A stretch of DNA of 46,272 nucleotides, taken from an uncultured Oscillospiraceae bacterium. Lineage in GTDB: Bacteria > Bacillota > Clostridia > Oscillospirales > Oscillospiraceae. How positions within the stretch are numbered: position 1 is the stretch's first letter; each line of letters starts with the position of its first letter. The notes below the pieces were generated by a model. It did not search any database. It saw only the letters and a list, made by a program, of their open reading frames with translations, and was not told the DNA's origin. Positions 23,655 to 31,998 of the stretch are shown piece by piece. The translations under genes and the position numbers were made by a program. The stretch lies in the NCBI GenBank assembly GCA_958423465.1, contig CATZRD010000015.1, forward strand, positions 1 through 46,272. The letters run 5' to 3'.

Positions 23655-25289
23655 TCAGGGCTGGATGGTCAGCACATGGCGGAAGGGGGTGTAGTCGGTG
23701 AGGTACACCGTGGCCGCGCCGGGGGTCTTGGCCTCGCTGTCCTCCTTCCCCTCGGTGAAGTGGTGCTCGCCGAAGGCGGGGCCCAGCTTCATAACGGACC
23801 CGACGTTCATGACCTCGAAGTCCGAGTCTTTCAGCACCAGCACCTCGTCCCCGTGGACGGGCATGGTCATATGGGGGCTGGAGATCCGGTCGATGCCGCT
23901 GAAGGCCAGCTCCACCCGCCAGGGGGCGCCCGCCACGCCGGAGGTTTTCAGTTCCACCTCCAGGCCCGTCTCGGTCTCCCGGACGGCCACGTCGATGTCC
24001 ATATCGGGGCCGAGCTTTTTGTCCCGGGCGGCGTTGTCCATCTTCCACCAGTCGCTGGTGGCCGGCTTCTCCCGGAAGGGCAGGTAGTACCAGCCCCGCA
24101 TGGTCTGGTGGAGGCGGAAGGTCCCGTCCGGGTCCTCGGTCATGGTCTCCGCCTTGAAGGCCCGGTGCTCGCAGAAGCTGCCGCCGATCTTCACCGCCAG
24201 CTTGATGGAGCCATTGTGGACGTACAGGAAATTGGATTTTCCCTGCATCACCGTGTAGGTCCAGCCGCCCCGGCGGACCCGGGCGATGCCGGAGTCCCGG
24301 TAAAAGGCCCGGTAGACCGCGGGGGTCCCGCTCTGGTCCCACTCATAGTCCACATAGGACGGGTAGAGCATATATTCCATGAGAAAATCCGGAGCGTCCA
24401 GATTCTTCTCCCGATAGATCTCCATGATGTGGTTTGCCATGGACAGGAACTCCGGCACCTGGCGGCGAATGCCCAGGTCCAGATACTCCCAGTAATACTG
24501 GCCCGGATACACCAGCCGGTCCTTGTCGAACCGGGTGGAATTGGCGGTAAAGACGCTGTCGTCCGGCTCCCAGTAGGTCAGCATCATCTTCAGGTTCCGC
24601 AGGGCGTTCTCCTCATAGGACGGGTCCCCCAGAGACCGGGACAACAGCAGCATGGCGTCGTTGTTCACCTGGTTGTAGTTCCCGGCGGATTTTTCCGCGT
24701 ACTCCCCGTCGGCGTTGCAGTCCATGCCCTCGTTGAGGTAGGCCCAGGCCGCCCGGGTCAGGTCCTCCTCGCCGAACATCTTCCCGCAGCAGGCCAGCAG
24801 GGAGGCGATGGCCCAGCGGTGGTTGGGGGTGTGGAAGCCCCCCTCCAGCAGGCCCCGGCCGCCGGCGCGGACCACCTTTTCCATCCGGGCCTTGATAAGG
24901 GCCTCGCCCTTCGTCAGATCCTCCCGTCCCATGAGGTACTGGAGATGGGGGACCCAGGCCAGGATGCAGAAGGCCGTATCCGGCGCCGAGTAAAAGTTGC
25001 AGGTCACATAGTCGAACAGACCGTTTTCATGCTGGACCCGGTCCACAAAGTCAAAGCCCAGCGCCGCCCGGTCCAGCAGGGCGCCGTCGTGATAATACCG
25101 GGTATCCCGGTTGCAGTAGGCCGTCGCCATGGACGCCACGGCGTACATGGTGGATTTGGCCTGATAGACCCCGTCGGTCTGGGCAAAGGCCCCGTAAAAG
25201 GGGCTGCTCTCCTCCAGGTTCTGGGCCCGGAGGGCACGGTCCACCCGGGCCTCGATGCCCCGGACCATGGCTTCATAATGCGCTCTCAT
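23655..25289 (-). CDS. Heparinase II/III-like (alpha/alpha)-barrel protein, possible polysaccharide lyase
   Basis: A 544-residue protein not matched to a named family by eye. The first about 330 residues are helical repeats like an (alpha/alpha) toroid (NHRWAIASLLACCGKMFG, AGNYNQVNNDAMLLLSRSLG). The rest is a beta-rich sandwich (LYVHNGSIKLAVKIGGSF, and the C-terminal part to TIQP). That order is the architecture of the heparinase II/III and related lyase superfamily. Conserved-looking His, Asn and Tyr residues in TPNHRW and GNYNQVNND are candidates for the active site. No signal peptide. It overlaps the ROK kinase gene by four bases (ATGA), so it is firmly in the operon. It may cleave a uronate-containing oligosaccharide inside the cell; this is inference. 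Confidence 0.6.
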   Translation of the reverse strand: MRAHYEAMVRGIEARVDRALRAQNLEESSPFYGAFAQTDGVYQAKSTMYAVASMATAYCNRDTRYYHDGALLDRAALGFDFVDRVQHENGLFDYVTCNFYSAPDTAFCILAWVPHLQYLMGREDLTKGEALIKARMEKVVRAGGRGLLEGGFHTPNHRWAIASLLACCGKMFGEEDLTRAAWAYLNEGMDCNADGEYAEKSAGNYNQVNNDAMLLLSRSLGDPSYEENALRNLKMMLTYWEPDDSVFTANSTRFDKDRLVYPGQYYWEYLDLGIRRQVPEFLSMANHIMEIYREKNLDAPDFLMEYMLYPSYVDYEWDQSGTPAVYRAFYRDSGIARVRRGGWTYTVMQGKSNFLYVHNGSIKLAVKIGGSFCEHRAFKAETMTEDPDGTFRLHQTMRGWYYLPFREKPATSDWWKMDNAARDKKLGPDMDIDVAVRETETGLEVELKTSGVAGAPWRVELAFSGIDRISSPHMTMPVHGDEVLVLKDSDFEVMNVGSVMKLGPAFGEHHFTEGKEDSEAKTPGAATVYLTDYTPFRHVLTIQP

Positions 25290-26260
25290 TCCACGCTCTC
25301 TCCTTTTGTCTCTCCCAGCAGAGCCGCGCCCAGGATCCCGGCGTCGTTATCCAGCCGGGCCAGGACGATCTTTGTGTTCCGCTTCGCGTTTCTGGAATAG
25401 ATTTTTCCCGCCGTCTTTTCCCGGAGGGCGGCCAGCAGCGGCTCTCCCGCCCGGCTCACGCCGCCGCCCACGCAGAGATAGGCCGGCTGCAGGATATTGA
25501 TGATATTGGCAAACCCCTCCGCCAGAGCCGTGGTGTACTCATCCAGCAGATCCCGGCAGGCCCCGTCGCCCAGGGCCGCTCCGTCAAAGACGGTCCTGGC
25601 CTCCAGTCGTTTCGCGTCCCCGCCGCACAGCCGCCACAGGGCGGTATCCCGGTCCTCCGCCATCCGCTCCCTGGCCCGGCGGATCAGGGCGGTGGCGGAG
25701 CCGTAGGACTCAAAGCAGCCCCTGCGGCCGCAGTTGCAGTCCCGGTCCCCCGCCCGGATGGCCATGTGGCCGAACTCGCCGGCGGCGAAGTTGGCTCCCG
25801 TCCATAATTTTCCGTTCAGGATGATGCCGCCGCCGATTCCGGTGCCCAGCGTCACCATGACCAGGGAGTCCGCCTCATAGCCTCCGGCCAGATACTCCCC
25901 CCAGGCCGCCGCGTTGGCGTCGTTGGCGAAGCGGACGGGCAGGCCCAGCTTCTCCTCCAGCACGGAGACGAAGGGCTCGTCCCGATAGCCCAGGTTGTCG
26001 GCGTCCTCAATGTGGCCGTTGGCCTCGTTGGCGGTGCCGGGGACCCCCACCCCCACCGAGAGGATGTCCTCCCGGGTGAGGCGGTTTCGCTCCAGCAGGG
26101 CGCGGACCAGATCCGCCATGTCGGCGGCCACGCCGGCCACCGGCCGGGGGGCGTTGGTCTTTACGCTGAGCCGGTCTGCCAGCCGGCGCGCCGGGTCAAC
26201 CAGCCCCGCCGCGATATGGGTGCCCCCCAGGTCGATTCCGATTCGATATCCCTTTTTCAC
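25286..26260 (-). CDS. ROK-family sugar kinase
   Basis: A 324-residue cytoplasmic kinase. It has the ATP motif DLGGTH, the catalytic Asp in FANDANAAAWGEY, GTGIGGG, and the ROK zinc motif GEFGHM...CNCGRRGCFE. There is no helix-turn-helix, so it is a kinase and not a repressor. It probably phosphorylates glucose, mannose or another hexose freed by the neighbouring enzymes. The frame can be read from a TTG at 26278, but that codon is part of the ribosome binding site GGGGAGG. The GTG at 26260 (VKKGYRIGIDLGG) nine bases after it is the likely start. GH38 ends 33 bases upstream, and the next gene overlaps its stop. Confidence 0.92.
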   Translation of the reverse strand: MKKGYRIGIDLGGTHIAAGLVDPARRLADRLSVKTNAPRPVAGVAADMADLVRALLERNRLTREDILSVGVGVPGTANEANGHIEDADNLGYRDEPFVSVLEEKLGLPVRFANDANAAAWGEYLAGGYEADSLVMVTLGTGIGGGIILNGKLWTGANFAAGEFGHMAIRAGDRDCNCGRRGCFESYGSATALIRRARERMAEDRDTALWRLCGGDAKRLEARTVFDGAALGDGACRDLLDEYTTALAEGFANIINILQPAYLCVGGGVSRAGEPLLAALREKTAGKIYSRNAKRNTKIVLARLDNDAGILGAALLGETKGESVE

Positions 26261-26293
26261 AGGCGCCGTCCTCCCCAAATGAAGCTGCTGCCG

Positions 26294-29200
26294 TCACAGG
26301 TCTTCCTCCGGCTCCAGATGGAGCAGGAAGGTCTTGATCTCAAAGGCCCCGAAGGGGAGGGCCGACAGGGCCTCCCGGTCCACGGTCCGGCCATTTTCCT
26401 CCAGCATATCCGTCTCCTCCACCCGCCGGACCCGGTCCGACACCGTGAAGGCCGCCCGGGTCCCCATGCCCATGGCCTCGTAGACCCGGACCAGAATCGC
26501 GTTTTCCGTCCTGTCGGCGGGCTTCACCGTGTCCACCAGGATGTTCTCATTCAGGGGAAGGAAGAACGGCTGCTCCGCCTCCCGGGGCCAGGGGCCGCCC
26601 AGGAGCAGCGGCTCGTTCAGCTCCGCCGCCTGGCGGACCACGCCGCTGCGGGTAAAGGGTCCCAGGAAGGGGTACACCCCGTAGGTGAACCGGTGGAGGC
26701 CCTGGTCCGCCGTCATGTCGGGGATCACCGGGGCCCGCATCAGGGTGAGGCGGATCTCGCCGCCGGAGGCGCTGACGCCGTATTTGCAGTCGTTGAGCAC
26801 CGCCAGGCCCGCCCCGCCGTCCCAGACCGCGGTATACCGGTGGTTGCACACCTCGTACTTGTCCCGGTCGCTCTGTAAAGAGCGGTGGGTGGGCCGCCTG
26901 ATATAGCCGAACTGGATCTCCTGAGCCGCCTCGCCGGTATCTACCGCCGCCGGGAAGGCCACCTTCAGCAGCCTGTGCTTCTCATGCCAGTCCAGCTCCG
27001 TCTCAAAGTCCAGCCGCCGGGCGCCGTTGCCCAGAACGATCCGCTGGGTCAGCCGGGACCGCCCCAGGGTCCTGGTCACCAGCAGGGCCGCCCCGTCCTC
27101 CTCCCGGACCGGCTGGACCCGGGCCGCCGGGTCCAGGGCCACGGGCAGATTCTCGTACATACTGCCGATCTCCCAGGCATCGTAGCAGGTGTTCACATCC
27201 TTATAGAGCAGGAAGCGGTTGCCGGGACCGGACAGGAACTCCGTTTCGTCCCCGGCCAAGCGCAGGCTGACCAGCTCCCCCGCCTCATTGATCCGGCAGG
27301 TGAGGTATTGGTTTCGCAGCTCATATCCGCCGCCCTCCTCCGGAGGGAGGCGGCGGACCGCGGATCTCTGCTCCGGCGTCCAGCGGCTCTCCGGGCCCAC
27401 TACGGCCCAGCCCTGGGCCGGGATCACATGGCCCCGGTACAGGCGGGGCCAGCCCAGGGGGTTGTGGACCGCGGTCTCCCCGCCGGGACGCCCCAGCAGG
27501 TCCGCCGTCAGATCGTCCGCCCGGCGGACGACCTCCGCCAGTTTGGCCCGGGCGTCCTCATGGACCCGGGCGATGGAGGCCCCGGCGGCCACGTCGTGGA
27601 ACTGGCAGAACAGCAGGAGCTTCCACAGCGCCTCCAGCTCCTCCTTCCGCTCCGGGGCCGGAGGCTCCCCCAGGAGCATCCGCCGGGCCATGGCGTATTC
27701 CGCCCGCTTCAGGGCGATCTCCGCCTTTCGGATGCCCCGCTTGGTCTCGGCCTGGGCGGTGAGGGTCCCCCGGTGCCAGGCCAGGTACAGCTCCCCCCGC
27801 CAGACGTTGGGGATCTCCTCCTCCAGCGCACGGTCGAAGAAGGCCGCGGGCGGCTCCATCCGGCACCGGGGCGCTCCCTCCAGGTCCCGGCAGCGCTCCG
27901 CCGTCTCCACCATCTCCCGGGTGGGACCGCCGCCGCCGTCGCCGTAGCCGTAGGGGTACATAAGGCCGGAGACGGCCTCCTGCTGGTTCCGGTCCTCCTC
28001 CCAGCGGACGATCAGGTCCTCCGGGCGAAAGACGGCGTTGTTCTTCTTGAAGATATGGGACAGCACCCGGCTCCCGTCCAGGCCCTCCCACCAGAATACG
28101 TTGTAGGGGAACGGCTCCGCCTCCGGGTCCTGGCGAAGCAGCTTCTGGGTGGCGAAGCAGGACACCCCGCACTTTTTCATGATCTGGGGCAGGGAGGCGG
28201 GGAAGCCGAAGGTGTCCGGCATCCAGGCCATCCGGCTGTCCGCCCCCAGCTGCTCCCGAAACCACCGCCTGCCCCAGACGAACTGGCGGATCAGGCTCTC
28301 CCCGGAGGGGATGTTCATGTCCGCCTCCACCCACAGGGCGCCGTCCGGGTAAAACCGGCCCTGGGCGGTCTTTTCCTTCACCCGGCGGTACAGGTCGGGG
28401 TAGAACGCCCGCAGGCACTCCAGAATGGGCGGCTCGCAGAGGAGAAAGCGGTAGTCCGGGTACTCCTCCATCAGAGCCAGCTGGTTGGAGTAGGTCCGGG
28501 CGGTCTTGCGAATGGTCTCCTCCACCGGCCACAGCCAGGCCAGATCCAGATGGGACTGGCCGAACACGGTGAATTCCGGGGCGGTGGACCCGTTGCGGCA
28601 GGCCAGCAGGGGCTTCAGCTCCCGGTCCGCCTCCAGCAGGCTCTCCGTCAGCGCCGGCTCGGGCAGCTCAAAGTCCGCCTTGTAGGTGAACCGCTTCAGG
28701 CCCTCCACGATCCGCATGGCCCGCAGGCTCTTTTCCGGCAGCTTCTTCACCAGGCTGTACAGAGTGAGGTAGTCCATGGCGGTCTGGAACACCGCCTCGT
28801 TCCACACCCACAGGGCGGCCTCGCCTACGGTGACCTGGGTCTCCGGCGGCTCGGGCACCGGGATCTCGTCCACGCCGAACGGCCCCGCGCCCTCCGGGCG
28901 GGGGCCGTGTCCGGCGTAGCCTTCGGCTACGATCTCATAGACCTCTCCCCCCCGGGCCTCGCGGGTCAGGGTGAGACAGGGGTGGCCCCGGTCAAGGGAA
29001 CCGGCCTCCCGGCCGTTGACCCACACCAGCAGCTCCGGGGCCGCCGGCAGCGTCAGCGCCAGCCGCTGTCCGGCCAGCTCCTCGGGGATCCGGACCTGGG
29101 CGCGGAACCAGCCGTACTCCCACTTTTTCCCCCACCGGGTCCCCACGGGGGCGGGGAGGAAGGGTCCCTCCGCCGCCCGCTCGTAGGGGATGCGCTCCAT

Positions 29201-29308
29201 GGTGGTGAAATAACGCAGCTCCAGGGACAGCGCCTTTCGGCGGTAGTGCTTCTCAAACTGCTCCGACCAGATCCGCAGCCGGTCCTCCCACTGTCTTCCC
29301 ACATTCAT
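26294..29308 (-). CDS. GH38 alpha-mannosidase
   Basis: About 1004 residues, cytoplasmic. The zinc motif HLDLAWLWP (usual HAHIDxAWLWP, first His here Gln), the nucleophile Asp in WMPDTFGFPASLPQI and the QFHDVAAGASI block identify GH38. C-terminal beta-sandwich domains follow. The enzyme removes alpha-linked mannose. Mannose is not a normal pectin sugar, so this points to mannose-bearing substrates such as plant N-glycans or to a changed specificity. Of two ATG codons, the second (29308) is eight bases from AGAGGA and the first (29314) only two, so 29308 is preferred. It lies between GH105 and the ROK kinase, which may use the released mannose. Confidence 0.92.
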   Translation of the reverse strand: MNVGRQWEDRLRIWSEQFEKHYRRKALSLELRYFTTMERIPYERAAEGPFLPAPVGTRWGKKWEYGWFRAQVRIPEELAGQRLALTLPAAPELLVWVNGREAGSLDRGHPCLTLTREARGGEVYEIVAEGYAGHGPRPEGAGPFGVDEIPVPEPPETQVTVGEAALWVWNEAVFQTAMDYLTLYSLVKKLPEKSLRAMRIVEGLKRFTYKADFELPEPALTESLLEADRELKPLLACRNGSTAPEFTVFGQSHLDLAWLWPVEETIRKTARTYSNQLALMEEYPDYRFLLCEPPILECLRAFYPDLYRRVKEKTAQGRFYPDGALWVEADMNIPSGESLIRQFVWGRRWFREQLGADSRMAWMPDTFGFPASLPQIMKKCGVSCFATQKLLRQDPEAEPFPYNVFWWEGLDGSRVLSHIFKKNNAVFRPEDLIVRWEEDRNQQEAVSGLMYPYGYGDGGGGPTREMVETAERCRDLEGAPRCRMEPPAAFFDRALEEEIPNVWRGELYLAWHRGTLTAQAETKRGIRKAEIALKRAEYAMARRMLLGEPPAPERKEELEALWKLLLFCQFHDVAAGASIARVHEDARAKLAEVVRRADDLTADLLGRPGGETAVHNPLGWPRLYRGHVIPAQGWAVVGPESRWTPEQRSAVRRLPPEEGGGYELRNQYLTCRINEAGELVSLRLAGDETEFLSGPGNRFLLYKDVNTCYDAWEIGSMYENLPVALDPAARVQPVREEDGAALLVTRTLGRSRLTQRIVLGNGARRLDFETELDWHEKHRLLKVAFPAAVDTGEAAQEIQFGYIRRPTHRSLQSDRDKYEVCNHRYTAVWDGGAGLAVLNDCKYGVSASGGEIRLTLMRAPVIPDMTADQGLHRFTYGVYPFLGPFTRSGVVRQAAELNEPLLLGGPWPREAEQPFFLPLNENILVDTVKPADRTENAILVRVYEAMGMGTRAAFTVSDRVRRVEETDMLEENGRTVDREALSALPFGAFEIKTFLLHLEPEEDL

Positions 29309-29349
29309 TGTCATATTCCTCTCGTCCGGACGCCGCCGGGAATCTCAGG

Positions 29350-30450
29350 TCACAGATGCAGACACTCGATGAGCAGCAGCATGGCCAGCGCCTGCCCGTA
29401 GGGCATGGGCTTGATCTCGATCTCCTTGTAAAAGTCCCGGCTCTCCCGGCCCATGGGGGTCCCGTAGGAGACCTGGTGGACCACGCCGTCCTCGGCGATG
29501 TAGTCCAGGATAGGCGGCAGCGCCTTCAGCGCCGCGTCCCGGTAGCGCTCCTCCAGCAGCCCGGACCGGACGGCCCGCAGGATGCCGTAGGCAAAGCCGC
29601 AGCTGGCGCTGGTCTCCACATAGGAGTCGGGGTCGTCCACCAGGGTGTGCCACATGCCCGACGGGTCCTGATATTTCTCCAGGCTGTCCGCCTGGGAGCG
29701 CAGGTACTGGGTCAGCAGGCGCCGGGCCGCCGGGTCGCACTCCACCATCTCCAGAAACTCCGGAATGGCGATGGTGATCCAGCAGTTGCCCCGGCCCCAG
29801 AAGGCTTTGGCGAAATTATGCCGCCCGCGGAAGGTCCAGCCGTGATACCACAGCCCCGTGTCCCGGTCCGCCAGATATTTGGCGTGGAGGAGGAACTGGT
29901 ACTGGGCCTCGTCGATGTAGGTCTGGTTGCCCTCGATCCGCCCCATGTTCGCCAGGAAGAGCACCGTCATAAAGAGGGTATCGTCCCACAGCTCCTGGTC
30001 GTTGACGCTGTCCGAGGTCATGTGCTGGAAGCCGCCCTCCTCGGTCCGGGGGAAGCGGTCCATGATCCAGCGGGCGGCCTCCCGGCAGGGGGCCAGATAC
30101 TTCTCGGAGCGCAGGTACTCCCCCACATAGGACATGGTCAGATAGGGGGCCGCCGTGTTCACGTTGAGGGCGGGAAAGCCCACGGCCATCTGCTGGTCGA
30201 AATAGGCGGTCAGGATATCCAGACACTTCTGCTCCCGGGTGTTGGCAAAGAGCCGCCACAGGCCGTACAGCCCCACGCCCTGGGTCCACTCCCAGTGCTG
30301 ATACCGGCGCAGATCGTCTCCGGCCAGATTTTTCCCCTTCATGCTCTCCAGAAAATGCACGTCGTCCTCGTAGAGGATGGGGCAGAAGGCGTCCACCAGT
30401 CTGGCCAGCTTCTGGCGGATCACAGTCTTATCTATTTTTCTCGTTTCCAC
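29350..30450 (-). CDS. GH105 unsaturated rhamnogalacturonyl hydrolase (YteR/YesR type)
   Basis: An (alpha/alpha)6-barrel of about 366 residues that removes the unsaturated galacturonate from the end of lyase-cut rhamnogalacturonan oligomers. Family marks are HWEWTQGVGLYGLW, ELWDDTLFMTVLFLA with the catalytic Asp, and FWGRGNCW. Its product feeds KduI and KduD. It is cytoplasmic like other GH105. The start is uncertain between two GTG codons. The one at 30462 overlaps the HAD stop by four bases but has no good binding site. The one at 30450 lies eight bases after GAGGTGA and is used here. Confidence 0.93.
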   Translation of the reverse strand: METRKIDKTVIRQKLARLVDAFCPILYEDDVHFLESMKGKNLAGDDLRRYQHWEWTQGVGLYGLWRLFANTREQKCLDILTAYFDQQMAVGFPALNVNTAAPYLTMSYVGEYLRSEKYLAPCREAARWIMDRFPRTEEGGFQHMTSDSVNDQELWDDTLFMTVLFLANMGRIEGNQTYIDEAQYQFLLHAKYLADRDTGLWYHGWTFRGRHNFAKAFWGRGNCWITIAIPEFLEMVECDPAARRLLTQYLRSQADSLEKYQDPSGMWHTLVDDPDSYVETSASCGFAYGILRAVRSGLLEERYRDAALKALPPILDYIAEDGVVHQVSYGTPMGRESRDFYKEIEIKPMPYGQALAMLLLIECLHL

Positions 30451-30458
30451 AGAGACCC

Positions 30459-31004
30459 TCACCTCGCCTGTTTTTCCAGTTCTTCATTCAAGCGGCGGAC
30501 CAGAGGGATCAGTTCCGCGGGCGTGTGGATGGTGTAGTCCGGCTGCCAGTCCGGCTCCTCCACGGTGTGGAAATACCGGGGGGACCAGTCCAGCCAGACC
30601 GAGGTGATCCCCATCCGGTTGGCGCCCGCCACGTCCTTTTTCAGGTTGTTGCCGACCATAATAATACGGGGCTTGTCTGCCTCTGTCAAGCGCATCTTCT
30701 CCATGGCGGTCTCGAACATGACGGCCGCCGGCTTCTGCCTGCCCACCGTCTCGGAGATGATCCACTGATCGAAGCAGTAGCCCAGGCCGTTTTTGCGGAA
30801 GATGTTCCCAAAGGACTCCACCTCGCCGTCGGCCACCGCCGCGATGGGATACCCCTCCTCGTGGAGCTGCTTCAGGACCTGGTCCGCGCCGGGGATGAAG
30901 TCCGCCTCCTGGACGATATGCCGGTCGTCATAGACCTGGGTGGCCTCGTCGATGATGGTGTCGCCGCAGTCGGTGAATATGATGAGCCGCTTATTCGTCG
31001 TCAT
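30459..31004 (-). CDS. HAD-superfamily phosphatase
   Basis: A 181-residue haloacid-dehalogenase-type hydrolase without a large cap. Motif I is FTDCGDTIID (nucleophile Asp first, with the second Asp of DxDxT replaced by Gly), motif II ISET, Lys in RQKPAAVMF, and motif IV GNNLKKDVAGANRMGI. Such variants dephosphorylate small metabolites. It overlaps the end of oppF by 14 bases and is followed by GH105, so it belongs to the sugar operon. It may recycle a phosphorylated sugar that the pathway cannot use. The substrate is unknown. Confidence 0.85.
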   Translation of the reverse strand: MTTNKRLIIFTDCGDTIIDEATQVYDDRHIVQEADFIPGADQVLKQLHEEGYPIAAVADGEVESFGNIFRKNGLGYCFDQWIISETVGRQKPAAVMFETAMEKMRLTEADKPRIIMVGNNLKKDVAGANRMGITSVWLDWSPRYFHTVEEPDWQPDYTIHTPAELIPLVRRLNEELEKQAR

Positions 31005-31998
31005 AGGAAAATCCTTTCAGCTTCAGCTCCTCCGCCCGGTGGCAGGCCACAAAGTGGTCAGGCTCCAGCTCCACATAGTCCGGGGCCTGCTCCTTGCACT
31101 TCTGGGTGCAGAACCGGCAGCGGGTGTGGAAATAGCAGCCTGTGGGAGGATTGGCCGGATTGGGGATCTCGCCCTTCAGGGGGATGCGCTCGTTCTGTAC
31201 CGTGGGATCGGCCACGGGAACGGCGGACAGCAGGCTCTCGGTGTAGGGGTGCAGGGGATGGCCGAAGAGGGCCTTGGTGGGGGCGTACTCCACCATCCGG
31301 CCCAGATACATCACCGCCACCTTGTCGGAGATGTACTCCACCACGCTCAGGTCATGGCTGATGAAGAGGTACGTCAGGTCCAGCTCCTTCTGCAGGTCGT
31401 GGAGCAGGTTGATGACCTGGGCCTGGATGGACACGTCCAGGGCGGACACCGACTCGTCGCAGACGATGACCCGGGGGTTCAGCACCAGGGCCCGGGCGAT
31501 GCCGATGCGCTGCCGCTGGCCGCCGGAGAAGGCGTGGGGATAGCGCATCAGGTAAGAGGTGTTCAGCCCCACCTTGGCGGCGATATCCATGATCCGCCGG
31601 TCCATCTCCTCCTTGGGCATCTTGGGATAGTTGGCCGCCAGAGGCTCCTTGATGATGTCGTAGACCGTCATCCGGGGATCCAGAGAGGAGTAGGGGTCCT
31701 GGAAGATCATCTGGATCTCCTTGCGGTACTTCTTCATGGTCTTTTTGTCGATCTTGGTAAAGTTGACGGTCTCCCCGTCGGCGGCGGTGTACATCACGTC
31801 GCCCTCGGAGGGCTCGTAGGCCCGGACGATGCACCGGCCCAGGGTGGTCTTGCCGCAGCCGGACTCGCCCACGATTCCGATGGTCTCGCCCTCGTCCACC
31901 GTGAAGCTCACGTCGGTGACGGCCCGGACGCAGACTCCCTTGGAGTTGAACCGCATATGGATGTGCTGCACATCCAGGATCTGCTTCTTATCGCTCAC
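30991..31998 (-). CDS. oppF: ABC transporter ATP-binding protein, OppF/DppF type
   Basis: A 335-residue ATPase energising the importer. Walker A is GESGCGKTT, signature FSGGQRQR, Walker B VIVCDESVSALD, and the C-terminal oligopeptide-type cysteine region GCYFHTRCRFCTQKC...ACHR is present. A longer frame exists upstream, but the GTG at 31998, nine bases after GGAGG and overlapping the oppD stop as GTGA, fits the family start. Walker B has Ser instead of the usual Pro after the Glu, normal for OppF. The pathway context suggests oligosaccharides as cargo, although the family is named for peptides. Confidence 0.94.
   Translation of the reverse strand: MSDKKQILDVQHIHMRFNSKGVCVRAVTDVSFTVDEGETIGIVGESGCGKTTLGRCIVRAYEPSEGDVMYTAADGETVNFTKIDKKTMKKYRKEIQMIFQDPYSSLDPRMTVYDIIKEPLAANYPKMPKEEMDRRIMDIAAKVGLNTSYLMRYPHAFSGGQRQRIGIARALVLNPRVIVCDESVSALDVSIQAQVINLLHDLQKELDLTYLFISHDLSVVEYISDKVAVMYLGRMVEYAPTKALFGHPLHPYTESLLSAVPVADPTVQNERIPLKGEIPNPANPPTGCYFHTRCRFCTQKCKEQAPDYVELEPDHFVACHRAEELKLKGFSYDDE

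Noticed and set aside
20148..25400. Very long plus-strand open frame (1750 codons) opposite the GH29, GH2 and heparinase-like genes
   Set aside because: It is an antisense shadow caused by GC-rich codon use. The translation is low-complexity (rich in Val, Gly, His, Gln, Pro, Ala) and matches no family, whereas the minus-strand genes are clear. The same applies to the long frames at 6004-9039, 26885-29401, 32079-34271, 34207-37419 and 1514-4396.
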